A stretch of DNA of 7,577 bases from an uncultured Actinomycetes bacterium (GTDB lineage Bacteria > Actinomycetota > Acidimicrobiia > Acidimicrobiales > Microtrichaceae), in the NCBI GenBank assembly GCA_903953195.1, contig CAJBIS010000276.1, positions 1 to 7,577 on the forward strand, given 5' to 3'. Position numbers and translations under genes: made by a program. This document shows, piece after piece, positions 1 to 6,467 of the stretch (position 1 is its first letter; each line of letters begins with the position of its first letter). The notes beneath the pieces were generated by a model. That model ran no database searches, was not told the origin of the DNA, and saw only the letters and a list, made by a program, of their open reading frames with translations.

Positions 1-1
1 C

Positions 2-346
2 GTCGACCCGTCGCGGATCGCCGATCTCAACGTCGAGCACCTCGGCGGCAGCGGCCCGACCGATGTGCTCTCGTTCCCCATCGACGGCACCGGCCCGGTC
101 GCCGACGACGAACCATGGCTCGTGGGCGACGTCGTGCTCTGCCCCGAGGTCGCTGCCGCCCAGGCGCCCACGCACGCCGGCACGGTGGACGACGAACTCG
201 CCCTCCTGGTGGTGCACGGCGCGCTGCATCTGTGCGGATGGGACCACGCCACACCCGACGAGCAGGTCGCCATGCAGCGACGTGAGCGCGAGCTCCTGAC
301 GGCACTCCACGGTGTGCCGGGCCGCGATCCGTGGGAGGCCGCGTGA
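2..346 (+). CDS. ybeY: Endoribonuclease YbeY, 3' part (rRNA maturation factor)
   Basis: This is the C-terminal 114 residues of YbeY; the N-terminus lies outside the window. YbeY is a cytoplasmic zinc-dependent RNase acting in 16S rRNA 3'-end processing and ribosome quality control. Visible signatures are TDVLSFP (fragment residues 20-26), VGDVVLCPE (41-49) and the zinc motif HGALHLCGWDH (72-82), whose three His residues (72, 76, 82) are the known metal ligands. The family usually has a Tyr before the Asp-His; here it is Trp, a common variant. A short tail after the metal site ends at TGA 344-346. The stop overlaps the GTG start of the next gene by 4 bases (GTGA), so the two are probably translationally coupled. 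In many bacteria ybeY lies between phoH and a CorC-type gene followed by era, which fits the downstream order here. Confidence 0.95.
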   Translation, partial: VDPSRIADLNVEHLGGSGPTDVLSFPIDGTGPVADDEPWLVGDVVLCPEVAAAQAPTHAGTVDDELALLVVHGALHLCGWDHATPDEQVAMQRRERELLTALHGVPGRDPWEAA

Positions 347-1608
347 CCGCCACCGACATCTGGCTGCTGGTCGTCATCGTCGTGCTCGTCCTGGTCGCCA
401 CGGTGCTCGCCGTCGCCGAGACCGCCATCACCCGCATGACCCGGTCCCGGGCCGCGGCGCTGGCCGAGGCGCACCCGAAACGGGGGCCGCTCGTCCGGCG
501 GATCGTCGACAACCTCGAGCGTGACCTCAATGCCATCTACCTGTCGGTCAACATCGTGCAGACGGTGCAGGCGGCCCTCGTCGGTGTGCTCGCCGCTCGA
601 CTGTTCGGCCCGCTCGGCGTCGCCATCGGCATCGTGCTCAACGTCGTCGTGCTCTTCACGCTGGCCGAGGCCGCGCCGAAGACCTGGGCGCTGCAGCACA
701 CCGAGCGCGCCGCGCTCCTCAGTGCGCCGCTCGTCGACTTCATCGGGCGGTTGCTCCGCTGGCCGGCGCGTGGGCTCATCGGCGTCGCCAACATCGTGCT
801 TCCCGGCAAGGGGCTGAAGCAGGGCCCGTTCGTCACCGAGGAGGAGATCCTCGCCCTCGCCGAGGAGGCGGCCGAGGCGGCCGTGATCGAGGAGTCCGAA
901 CGCGATCTCATCGAGTCGATCATCGACTTCGGGGACACCGTGGCCCGCGAGATCATGGTGCCCCGCCCGGACGTCGTGTCGGTCGGGCGCGACGACTCGG
1001 TCGCCGACGTCGTCGAGGTGGCGATCACCTCGGGACTGTCGCGGCTACCGGTCTACGGCGACAGCTCCGATGACGTCGTCGGCGTGGTCAACGTGCGCGA
1101 CGCGTTCCGGACCGAGCGCGAGGGCCGTGGTGCCGAGTCGGTGACGGCGGTGATACGCGACGGTTTCTTCGTCCCCGAGACCAAGCCGGTGCGCGAGCTG
1201 CTCGCCGAGATGCAGGCCAACAAGACCCACCTGGCGCTCGTCATCGACGAGTACGGCGGCAACGCCGGCCTGGTGACGCTCGAGGACCTGCTCGAGGAAC
1301 TCGTTGGTGAGATCACCGACGAGTTCGACGACGACACTCCCGACCTCGAACGGCTCGCCGACGGCGAGGTGATGGTGGTGGGCACGTACAACCTGGGTGA
1401 CCTCAACGAGGAGCTCGGCCTGGACCTGCCCGAGGGCAACTGGGACTCCGTGGGCGGCCTCGTGTTCGGGATGCTCGGCCGGGTGCCGGTGCCGGGCGAC
1501 GTCGTGGACGTCGCCGGGGCCCGGCTCGTCGTCGAACGCGTCGACGGCCGCCGGGTGGCGCGGGTGCGTGTCCGGATCCCGGACCCGGCAATCGAAGGTG
1601 ACGCATGA
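343..1608 (+). CDS. CNNM/CorC (HlyC) family membrane protein with CBS pair
   Basis: This 421-residue protein has the full CNNM/CorC layout. The N-terminal DUF21 membrane part has hydrophobic segments near residues 6-27, 65-88, 91-110 and 124-153, with the conserved AETAIT (25-30) and AEAAPK (108-113) motifs. An acidic helix (165-190) follows, then a CBS pair (about 203-325, including MVPRPDVVSV and IDEYGGNAGLVTLEDLLEE) and a C-terminal CorC_HlyC domain (about 340-412, with NWDSVGG and VPVPGD). Studied relatives are magnesium transporters or regulators in the cytoplasmic membrane; names such as haemolysin are historical. The transport role here is inferred from family. I place the start at GTG 343, preceded by GGGAGG at 333-338; an in-frame GTG at 331 overlaps that site and would add four residues. 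The start overlaps the ybeY stop, and the end overlaps the era start by ATGA at 1605-1608. Confidence 0.93.
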   Translation: MTATDIWLLVVIVVLVLVATVLAVAETAITRMTRSRAAALAEAHPKRGPLVRRIVDNLERDLNAIYLSVNIVQTVQAALVGVLAARLFGPLGVAIGIVLNVVVLFTLAEAAPKTWALQHTERAALLSAPLVDFIGRLLRWPARGLIGVANIVLPGKGLKQGPFVTEEEILALAEEAAEAAVIEESERDLIESIIDFGDTVAREIMVPRPDVVSVGRDDSVADVVEVAITSGLSRLPVYGDSSDDVVGVVNVRDAFRTEREGRGAESVTAVIRDGFFVPETKPVRELLAEMQANKTHLALVIDEYGGNAGLVTLEDLLEELVGEITDEFDDDTPDLERLADGEVMVVGTYNLGDLNEELGLDLPEGNWDSVGGLVFGMLGRVPVPGDVVDVAGARLVVERVDGRRVARVRVRIPDPAIEGDA

Positions 1609-2459
1609 GCGACGGAGCGGTCCACCGGTCGGGGTTCGTGACCTTCGTCGGCCGGCCGAATGTCGGCAAGTCGACGCTGTTGAACCAGATCCTCGGCGAG
1701 AAGATCTCGATCGTCTCCGACAAGCCGCAGACGACCCGCCACCAGATCCGGGGCATCCTCCGGGGGGAGGACACGCAGATCGTGTTCGTCGACACGCCCG
1801 GGATCCACAAGCCCCGCACGCTGATGGGGGAGCGGCTCAACTCCGCTGCCACCGAGGCCATGTCCGACGTCGACGTGACCTGCCTGGTGCTCGACGCCAC
1901 GCAGCGCATCGGGCCGGGTGACCGCCGCATCGCGGAGCAGCTGCCCGCCGACTCGGTCATCGTGATCAACAAGGTCGACCGGGTCACACCCGGCGCCCTG
2001 CTCGAGTTCCTCCAGGAGGCGGCGGCGTTCGACGCCGTCGCCTGGTTCCCCGTCTCGGCACGTACCGGTGAGGGAGTCGGCGCGCTCGTGGAACACCTCC
2101 TCGAACGCATCCCCGAAGGTCCGCAGTGGTACCCCGACGGGACCACGAGCGATCTCGGTGAGGGGTTCCGGGTCGCCGAGCTGGTGCGCGAGCAGCTGCT
2201 CGCGGTCATGCGCGAGGAGCTTCCGCACTCGATCGCCACGCGCACCGTCGAGTGGGAGTGGCCCCGCATCAAGGTCGAGATCCTCGTCGAGCGGGAGTCG
2301 CAGAAGGGCATGGTGATCGGCAAGGGCGGATCCGTGCTCAAGGAGGTCGGCACCCGCGTGCGCCGGCAGCTCCCCGAGGGCGCGTTCCTGGAGCTCAAGG
2401 TCCGGGTGGAGCGGGACTGGCAGTCCCGTCCGGGCTCGCTCGAACAGCTCGGCTACTGA
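1605..2459 (+). CDS. era: GTPase Era (30S ribosome assembly)
   Basis: Era is an essential-type cytoplasmic and membrane-associated GTPase that binds the 3' end of 16S rRNA during 30S assembly. The 284 residues show every signature. G1 is GRPNVGKST (16-24). The switch region is QTTRHQIRG (42-50). G3 is DTPGIHKP (63-70), G4 is NKVD (122-125) and G5 is SAR (151-153). The C-terminal KH RNA-binding domain has the GKGG loop (239-242) and ends in the usual QLGY. Length is close to the family norm of about 300. The ATG at 1605 overlaps the upstream stop as ATGA, with GAAGG at 1594-1598 six bases ahead as ribosome binding site. Its neighbour two genes upstream, ybeY, also acts on the 16S rRNA 3' end, so the operon groups ribosome-maturation functions. 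Confidence 0.97.
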   Translation: MSDGAVHRSGFVTFVGRPNVGKSTLLNQILGEKISIVSDKPQTTRHQIRGILRGEDTQIVFVDTPGIHKPRTLMGERLNSAATEAMSDVDVTCLVLDATQRIGPGDRRIAEQLPADSVIVINKVDRVTPGALLEFLQEAAAFDAVAWFPVSARTGEGVGALVEHLLERIPEGPQWYPDGTTSDLGEGFRVAELVREQLLAVMREELPHSIATRTVEWEWPRIKVEILVERESQKGMVIGKGGSVLKEVGTRVRRQLPEGAFLELKVRVERDWQSRPGSLEQLGY

Positions 2460-2492
2460 GTGCGTGGAACCGTTGGCCGGACAGCGATCGGG

Positions 2493-2498
2493 TACGGT
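2493..2498 (+). promoter_or_regulatory. Putative -10 hexamer of a leaderless uppS transcript
   Basis: The hexamer TACGGT fits the actinobacterial -10 pattern TANNNT and lies exactly six bases before the in-frame GTG at 2505. Transcription would therefore start at or next to that codon, the usual geometry of leaderless mRNAs. A TTGGCC at 2473-2478 resembles a -35 element, but its 14-base spacer is shorter than the usual 16-18. There is no Shine-Dalgarno sequence before either uppS start candidate. The assignment is by pattern only. Confidence 0.45.
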
Positions 2499-2504
2499 GC
2501 GGGC

Positions 2505-3242
2505 GTGGAGTTGACCGACCTCGACGCATCGCGGATCCCGACGCACGTCGCGATCGTGATGGACGGCAACGGCCGCTGGGCGCAGCGCCGAGGCCTGCCC
2601 CGGACCGATGGGCACGCCGCCGGCGAGGAAGCGCTCATGGACACCATCTGGGGGGCGCTCGACGCCGGTATCCGCTGGCTCACCGTGTACGCGTTCTCGA
2701 CCGAGAACTGGAAGCGACCGGTCGACGAGGTCCGCTACCTCATGAACTTCAACGAGCGCCTGCTGGTGTCGCGCCGCGACGAGTTGAACGCCAAGAACGT
2801 GAAGATGCAGTTCCTCGGACGCCGCGACTGGCGGGTCCCGAAGCGGATCCTGCGTCGGATCGACGAGACGCTCGAACTCACCGGTGACAACACGGCGATG
2901 ACGGTGTCGATGGCCTTCAACTACGGCGGGCGCGCCGAGCTGGTCGATGCGGTTCGGGCGATCGTCGCCGAGGGCACCCCGGCCAACAAGATCGACGAAC
3001 GCACGATCCGTCGGCACCTGTACGACCCGACGATGCCCGACCCGGAGCTCATGATCCGCACCTCGGGCGAGTACCGGACGTCGAACTTCCTGCTGTGGGA
3101 GATGGCGTACTCCGAGCTGGTGTTCACCGACGTCCTCTGGCCCGACTTCCGACGCAGCGACCTCTACGCGGCGATCAGCGAGTTCCAACATCGTGATCGC
3201 CGCTTCGGCGGGCTCACCGACGCCGACCCGGCGGGCTCGTAG
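2505..3242 (+). CDS. uppS: Isoprenyl transferase (undecaprenyl-diphosphate synthase type)
   Basis: This cis-prenyltransferase condenses isopentenyl diphosphate onto an allylic diphosphate to make the polyprenyl carrier lipid used in peptidoglycan synthesis. With the GTG 2505 start it has 245 residues. HVAIVMDGNGRWA (14-26) contains the catalytic Asp20. FSTENWKRP (64-72) is the usual second motif. A third block combines DPELMIRTSGEY (179-190) with SNFLLWEMAYSEL (193-205), and the substrate-binding Arg/Ser residues are present. A GTG at 2460, directly after the era stop, is also in frame and would add 15 residues. I prefer 2505 because the conserved core starts near residue 14, as in relatives, and because a -10-like hexamer sits just in front. 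Actinobacteria often carry two cis-prenyltransferases of different chain length; product length cannot be read from the sequence. Stop is TAG at 3240-3242. Confidence 0.95.
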   Translation: MELTDLDASRIPTHVAIVMDGNGRWAQRRGLPRTDGHAAGEEALMDTIWGALDAGIRWLTVYAFSTENWKRPVDEVRYLMNFNERLLVSRRDELNAKNVKMQFLGRRDWRVPKRILRRIDETLELTGDNTAMTVSMAFNYGGRAELVDAVRAIVAEGTPANKIDERTIRRHLYDPTMPDPELMIRTSGEYRTSNFLLWEMAYSELVFTDVLWPDFRRSDLYAAISEFQHRDRRFGGLTDADPAGS

Positions 3243-3243
3243 G

Positions 3244-4299
3244 GTGCCGTCGCTCCGAGTCGTGCGGCGGGTCGCACTTCCCGTCGCCGCAGTCGCCGTG
3301 CTCGCCGCCGTGGGGTGCAGTTCCGGTTCCGGGGACTCGGCGTCCGACACGTCGACCGGCGCGACCTCCGACGACGCCACCACCTCGAGCACCGCTCCGC
3401 CGACGACCGCCGTGCCGGCCGACCCGGTCGCCGAGCTGGCGTCGTGGTCACTTCCCGCGGCGCTGAGTCGCACGGCCTGTGGCGCCGAGGGATCGACCAT
3501 CCGTTGCGCGAGCGGGCTCGACGCCAACCGGAGCTCGAGTTCCGCCGTGCTGCAGATCGACCCGGCCGCCGGCTCGGTCCAGCAGGTGGCGCGGATCCCG
3601 AAGGCACTGCACGACGCGGCCGGCACCACGTTCGGCGGACGGATGCTGTTGATCGGTGGCGGCGAGTCCGAGGTGGCGACGGCGGCGGTCGTCGACACGT
3701 CGAGCGCCAACCCGTCGAGGATCGGCCAGATCAGCGAGCCCCGCTCGGACGTGGCGGCCGTTGCCTCCGGTGACACGCTCGTCGTCGTCGGCGGCTACGA
3801 CGACACGGACATCACCGCCGGCGTGCTCACGTCGACCGATGGCGTGACCTACACCGAGGTCGGCCAGCTCGTGACGCCGGTTCGGTATCCGGCGGTGGCC
3901 GCGCTCGACGGCAAGGTGTACGCCTTCGGCGGCAAGACCAGGACGCCCGACGGCAACGACTCGCAGACCGCCGACATCCAGCGCATCGACCCGGCGACCG
4001 GCGTGGTCACGTTGGTCGGGCAGTTCCCGGAGCCGATCGGCCACATGGTCGCCGCGGTGCTCGACGGCACGATCTACGTGATGGGCGGACGCACCGGGAC
4101 GGGGACGTCGCTCACGGACTCGTCAGCGATCTGGCGATTCGATCCGGCCACCGGAACCGTGACCCCGGCCGGCAACCTGCCGAAGCCGGTCACCGACAGC
4201 ACCCTCGCCGTGGTCGACGGCAACGCCTGGCTGATCGGCGGGGAACGCGACGGGACGCCGATCGACGACGTCGTGGTGGTGCGGCCCGCTCAGCGGTAG
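3244..4299 (+). CDS. Secreted kelch-repeat beta-propeller lipoprotein
   Basis: I do not recognise a named gene. The 351-residue product starts with a lipoprotein signal peptide: basic RVVRR (5-9), a hydrophobic core and a lipobox ending AAVGC with Cys25. A Ser/Thr/Asp-rich linker covers residues 26-60. The rest looks like a six-bladed kelch propeller. Five repeats carry the typical hydrophobic-strand-plus-GG signature: LLIGGG (135-140), LVVVGGY (179-185), VYAFGG (225-230), IYVMGG (277-282) and AWLIGG (328-333). Several also have a FDPATG-like turn. A first, degenerate blade at about 67-120 lacks the GG and has Cys79 and Cys88, possibly disulfide-bonded. The GTG start at 3244 is one base after the uppS stop. 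GTG 3193 (inside uppS) and GTG 3262 are alternatives; 3262 still leaves a workable signal peptide. Function is unknown; kelch propellers usually bind proteins or glycans, and no catalytic residues are evident. Confidence 0.82.
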   Translation: MPSLRVVRRVALPVAAVAVLAAVGCSSGSGDSASDTSTGATSDDATTSSTAPPTTAVPADPVAELASWSLPAALSRTACGAEGSTIRCASGLDANRSSSSAVLQIDPAAGSVQQVARIPKALHDAAGTTFGGRMLLIGGGESEVATAAVVDTSSANPSRIGQISEPRSDVAAVASGDTLVVVGGYDDTDITAGVLTSTDGVTYTEVGQLVTPVRYPAVAALDGKVYAFGGKTRTPDGNDSQTADIQRIDPATGVVTLVGQFPEPIGHMVAAVLDGTIYVMGGRTGTGTSLTDSSAIWRFDPATGTVTPAGNLPKPVTDSTLAVVDGNAWLIGGERDGTPIDDVVVVRPAQR

Positions 4300-5552
4300 T
4301 TGCCGGTGTGCCCGAGCGAGTAGCGGCCGGGCTGAGGGAACACCGCCAGGCCGTGCGGTCCGGCGCCGACGGGGATCTTCTTGACGAGCTCGCCGTTGGT
4401 CGTGTCGAACACGTAGACGACGTTGTCGTAGCGGCCGGACAGCCACAGCTTCGTGCCGTCGGTGGAGACTCCGCCCATGTCGGGTGAACCGCCGCCGGGG
4501 ACCGTCCAGGTGTCCACCACCTTGTTCGTCGCGAAGTCGACGACGCTGACGGTGCCGCCGCCGGGGCGGTCCATCCCGGTGTTGCCGCGGTTCGAGACGT
4601 AGGCCACCGTGGCGTCACGGCTCGGGTAGATGCCGTGGGCTCCGTCGCCGGTCTCGATGAAACCGGTCTTCGTGAACGACGGGCCGTCGATGACGTGGAC
4701 GCCCCCGTCCATCATGTCGGCGACGTAGAAGGTCTTCCCGTCGGGCAGCACCCGGCAGTCCTGCGGCATCGACATGGAACCGAGGTCCAGGATGCCCTGC
4801 ACCTGACCGCTCACCGTGTCGACCTTGAGCAGCTGGCCGGAGAACTCGCACGTCGCGATGAAGTACGAACCGTCGGCCGACCAGTCGGCGTGGTTCACAC
4901 CGCCCGAGATGCTGCCCGGACGCGCCGTGCACGGCACCGGCGTCGAGCCCGTCTTCTCCCAGGTCGTGGCGTTGTAGAAGTCGATCCGGTCGAGCCGCTC
5001 CGCCATCACCATGGCGGCCTTGCCATCGGGTGTGAAGTACAGGTTGTACGGGGCGTCGACGTCGACGGGCGTGCCCGGCTTGCCCGTCGCCGGATCGAAC
5101 GGCACGAGCTGGTTCGAGCCCGAGGCGTTCGCGTACAGCGTCTTCAGGTCGTGCGACGGCACCACGTGCTGCACGAGATTGCCGACGTCGTACTTGCCGA
5201 CGACCTCGTAGGTGTTCTGGTCGATCACCCACACCTGACCGTTCTCGTTGTGGGGCACGTAGACGTACTGCTTGGCGTCGGCCACCGCAGGGGACAGGTC
5301 CTCGGGCGTCGTCTCCGAGTAGACGTTGTTCGGGTCGACCACCGGTGGCATGCCCGGGATCGTCTTCACCGCCGGCTCGGTGGCGGGCGGCGCCGTGGTC
5401 GAGCCGTCGGCCGCCGTCGACGTGGTGCTGTCACCTGACGCGTTCGTGTCGGTGTCGGACGAGCACGCGCCGACGAGGGCGCAGACCGCCACCGTCGGGA
5501 CGAGCAGCTGGACGAGACGGCGGGTTCGGTTTCCTCTGGTTCGCACGAGCAT
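4290..5552 (-). CDS. YncE/YVTN-type beta-propeller lipoprotein
   Basis: Not a named gene, but clearly of the YncE/YVTN seven-bladed propeller type related in fold to the nitrous-oxide reductase N-terminal domain. The product has 420 residues from ATG 5552. A basic start (RTRGNRTRR, 4-12), a hydrophobic stretch and the lipobox LVGAC with Cys30 mark a surface lipoprotein, followed by a Ser/Thr/Asp linker to about residue 62. Repeated blade motifs include VWVIDQNTYEVVGKYDVG (107-124), FTPDGK (173-178), SADGSYFIATC (225-235), VLPDGKTFYVAD (268-279), VSVVDFATNKVV (335-346) and VYVFDTTNGELV (379-390). His residues sit in NHADWS (220-225), GAHGIYPS (304-311), GPHGLAVF (398-405) and the C-terminal GRYSLGHTGNYR (409-420). 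Substrate or ligand is unknown. Its end overlaps the opposing kelch gene by 10 bases. A leaderless GTG start at 5546 (418 residues) is possible. Confidence 0.86.
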   Translation of the reverse strand: MLVRTRGNRTRRLVQLLVPTVAVCALVGACSSDTDTNASGDSTTSTAADGSTTAPPATEPAVKTIPGMPPVVDPNNVYSETTPEDLSPAVADAKQYVYVPHNENGQVWVIDQNTYEVVGKYDVGNLVQHVVPSHDLKTLYANASGSNQLVPFDPATGKPGTPVDVDAPYNLYFTPDGKAAMVMAERLDRIDFYNATTWEKTGSTPVPCTARPGSISGGVNHADWSADGSYFIATCEFSGQLLKVDTVSGQVQGILDLGSMSMPQDCRVLPDGKTFYVADMMDGGVHVIDGPSFTKTGFIETGDGAHGIYPSRDATVAYVSNRGNTGMDRPGGGTVSVVDFATNKVVDTWTVPGGGSPDMGGVSTDGTKLWLSGRYDNVVYVFDTTNGELVKKIPVGAGPHGLAVFPQPGRYSLGHTGNYR

Positions 5553-5554
5553 CG

Positions 5555-5560
5555 ACGCTA
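5555..5560 (-). promoter_or_regulatory. Putative -10 hexamer of the YncE-type lipoprotein gene
   Basis: Read on the minus strand this is TAGCGT, matching TANNNT. It ends only two bases before the ATG at 5552 but eight bases before an in-frame GTG at 5546. If it is the -10 element, transcription would begin inside the ATG-CTC segment and translation would start at GTG 5546 on a leaderless message. I see no convincing -35 element 16-18 bases upstream. The same TAGCGT hexamer occurs upstream of the RDD gene, and TAGCCT stands eight bases before glyS. Confidence 0.45.
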
Positions 5561-5627
5561 GCCGCCCGCCCTCGCCGAACGGCTCCACCCGCCCCTCGAT
5601 CGCCCGCCCCTCCGTGTCTCCGGCGGC

Positions 5628-5671
5628 TCTCGGTGCATCTGCCGTCCATGGCGCTGCTGGATGCACCGAGA
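5628..5671. repeat. 12-bp perfect inverted repeat between divergent lipoprotein gene and recO
   Basis: The left arm TCTCGGTGCATC (5628-5639) and right arm GATGCACCGAGA (5660-5671) are exact reverse complements, separated by 20 bases. The arm midpoints are 32 bp apart, about three helical turns, so as DNA both halves would face the same side of the helix. It could be a regulator-binding site shared by the divergent genes. If recO transcription starts upstream of it, it could instead form a 12-bp stem ending 16 bases before the ribosome binding site at 5688. No T-run follows, so an intrinsic terminator is unlikely. Confidence 0.6.
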
Positions 5672-5687
5672 CGCGTGGTGGCGGTGT

Positions 5688-5693
5688 GGGAGG
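5688..5693 (+). promoter_or_regulatory. Ribosome binding site deciding the recO start
   Basis: GGGAGG lies eight bases before GTG 5702. This supports GTG 5702 over an in-frame ATG at 5648, which would add 18 residues not expected before the conserved RecO N-terminus and which falls inside the loop of the inverted repeat. Confidence 0.75.
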
Positions 5694-5701
5694 ATCGATC
5701 G

Positions 5702-6421
5702 GTGAGCCTGTACCGCGACGACGCCGTGGTCCTGCGGACCTACAAGCTCGGCGAGGCCGATCGGATCGTGGTGCTCCTGACCCGGGCCAACGGCAAGGTG
5801 CGGGCCGTCGCCAAGGGGGTGCGTCGCACCAAGTCCAAGTTCGGCTCGCGGCTCGAGCCCGGCTCGCACATCGAGGTGCAGTTGCACGAGGGGCGGGGCG
5901 ACCTCGACATCGTCACCCAGGCCGAGACCGCCGAGTCCCGGCCCCGGACCCGCGAGGACATGTCACGCCTCGGGCACGCTGCCGCGCTGCTCGAGGCGGT
6001 CGACCTGGTCGCCCAGGACCGTCAGCCGAACCCGAGGCTGTTCGACATGCTCGTCGGCGGACTCCGGACGATCGAGGACCGCAACCCGCCGTTGATCGCC
6101 GCGGCGTTCTACCTGAAACTGCTCGCCGCCGAGGGTGTGGCCCCGGAACTGCACACGTGCGTCGTGTGTGGTGAGCCCGACGGCGACCTGGTGCTCGCGC
6201 TCGAGGCCGGGGGCGTGCGCTGTCGCACCTGTGGTGGCGGTCGACCGATCAGCGATGAGGCGCTCGCGGTGTCACGAGCGGTGCTGGGCGGAGGACTGGT
6301 CGCGGTCCTCGACCTGCCCGACGGTGACGTCGCCCGAGAGGTCGACACGCTCGCCACCGCAGCGCTCGAGGGGCATCTGGAGCGCCGGCTCCGGTCGGTG
6401 CGGGTCCTGCACGGCGCCTGA
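5702..6421 (+). CDS. recO: DNA repair protein RecO
   Basis: RecO works with RecR (and RecF) to load RecA on SSB-coated single-stranded DNA and can anneal complementary strands. The 239-residue length is typical. The N-terminal OB fold (about 1-78) begins SLYRDDAVVLRTYKLGEADR and contains the basic loop KGVRRTKSKFGSRLEPGS (38-55), a family hallmark. A helical middle part carries FYLKLLAAEGVAPEL (136-150). A zinc-finger of four cysteines follows, CVVC (153-156) and CRTC (174-177), present in many but not all RecO proteins. GTG 5702 is chosen because of the ribosome binding site eight bases upstream and the fit with the family N-terminus. In other actinobacteria recO commonly lies close to era and uppS; here the two propeller lipoprotein genes separate it from uppS. 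It is followed by a hairpin-rich intergenic region. Confidence 0.95.
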   Translation: MSLYRDDAVVLRTYKLGEADRIVVLLTRANGKVRAVAKGVRRTKSKFGSRLEPGSHIEVQLHEGRGDLDIVTQAETAESRPRTREDMSRLGHAAALLEAVDLVAQDRQPNPRLFDMLVGGLRTIEDRNPPLIAAAFYLKLLAAEGVAPELHTCVVCGEPDGDLVLALEAGGVRCRTCGGGRPISDEALAVSRAVLGGGLVAVLDLPDGDVAREVDTLATAALEGHLERRLRSVRVLHGA

Positions 6422-6446
6422 GGCGACCTGTTCGGCACCCGCGATC

Positions 6447-6459
6447 GGCGCGCGGCGCC
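6447..6459 (+). other. Small GC hairpin after recO
   Basis: GGCGC and GCGCC flank a three-base GCG loop, starting 26 bases after the recO stop. It is the first of three adjacent hairpins in the recO/RDD convergent spacer. In DNA this GC-rich a five-pair stem can arise by chance, so I list it with low weight. Confidence 0.3.
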
Positions 6460-6467
6460 CGGACGCG

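Noticed and set aside
3240..3245. TAGGGT spanning the uppS stop as a -10 promoter for the kelch gene.
   Set aside because: The hexamer includes the stop codon itself, no start codon stands 6-8 bases downstream and no -35 is visible. It remains possible only with the GTG at 3262, so it was not listed as a feature.
1053..3776. A 907-codon open frame on the minus strand running antisense through the CNNM gene, era, uppS and the kelch gene.
   Set aside because: Its product is low-complexity and Arg/Ser/Thr/Ala-rich with no recognisable domain, and it lies opposite three clear conserved genes. Long antisense frames are expected in GC-rich DNA where stop codons are rare.
4635..5438. A 267-codon plus-strand frame opposite the YncE-type gene.
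   Set aside because: The protein is Arg/Val/His-rich without a domain, while the opposite strand encodes clear propeller repeats and a lipoprotein signal. It is a GC-rich shadow frame.
5345..5701. Upstream extension of the recO frame back to 5345.
   Set aside because: It runs antisense through the signal peptide and linker of the YncE-type gene and has no RecO similarity. GTG 5702 with its ribosome binding site fits the family N-terminus.
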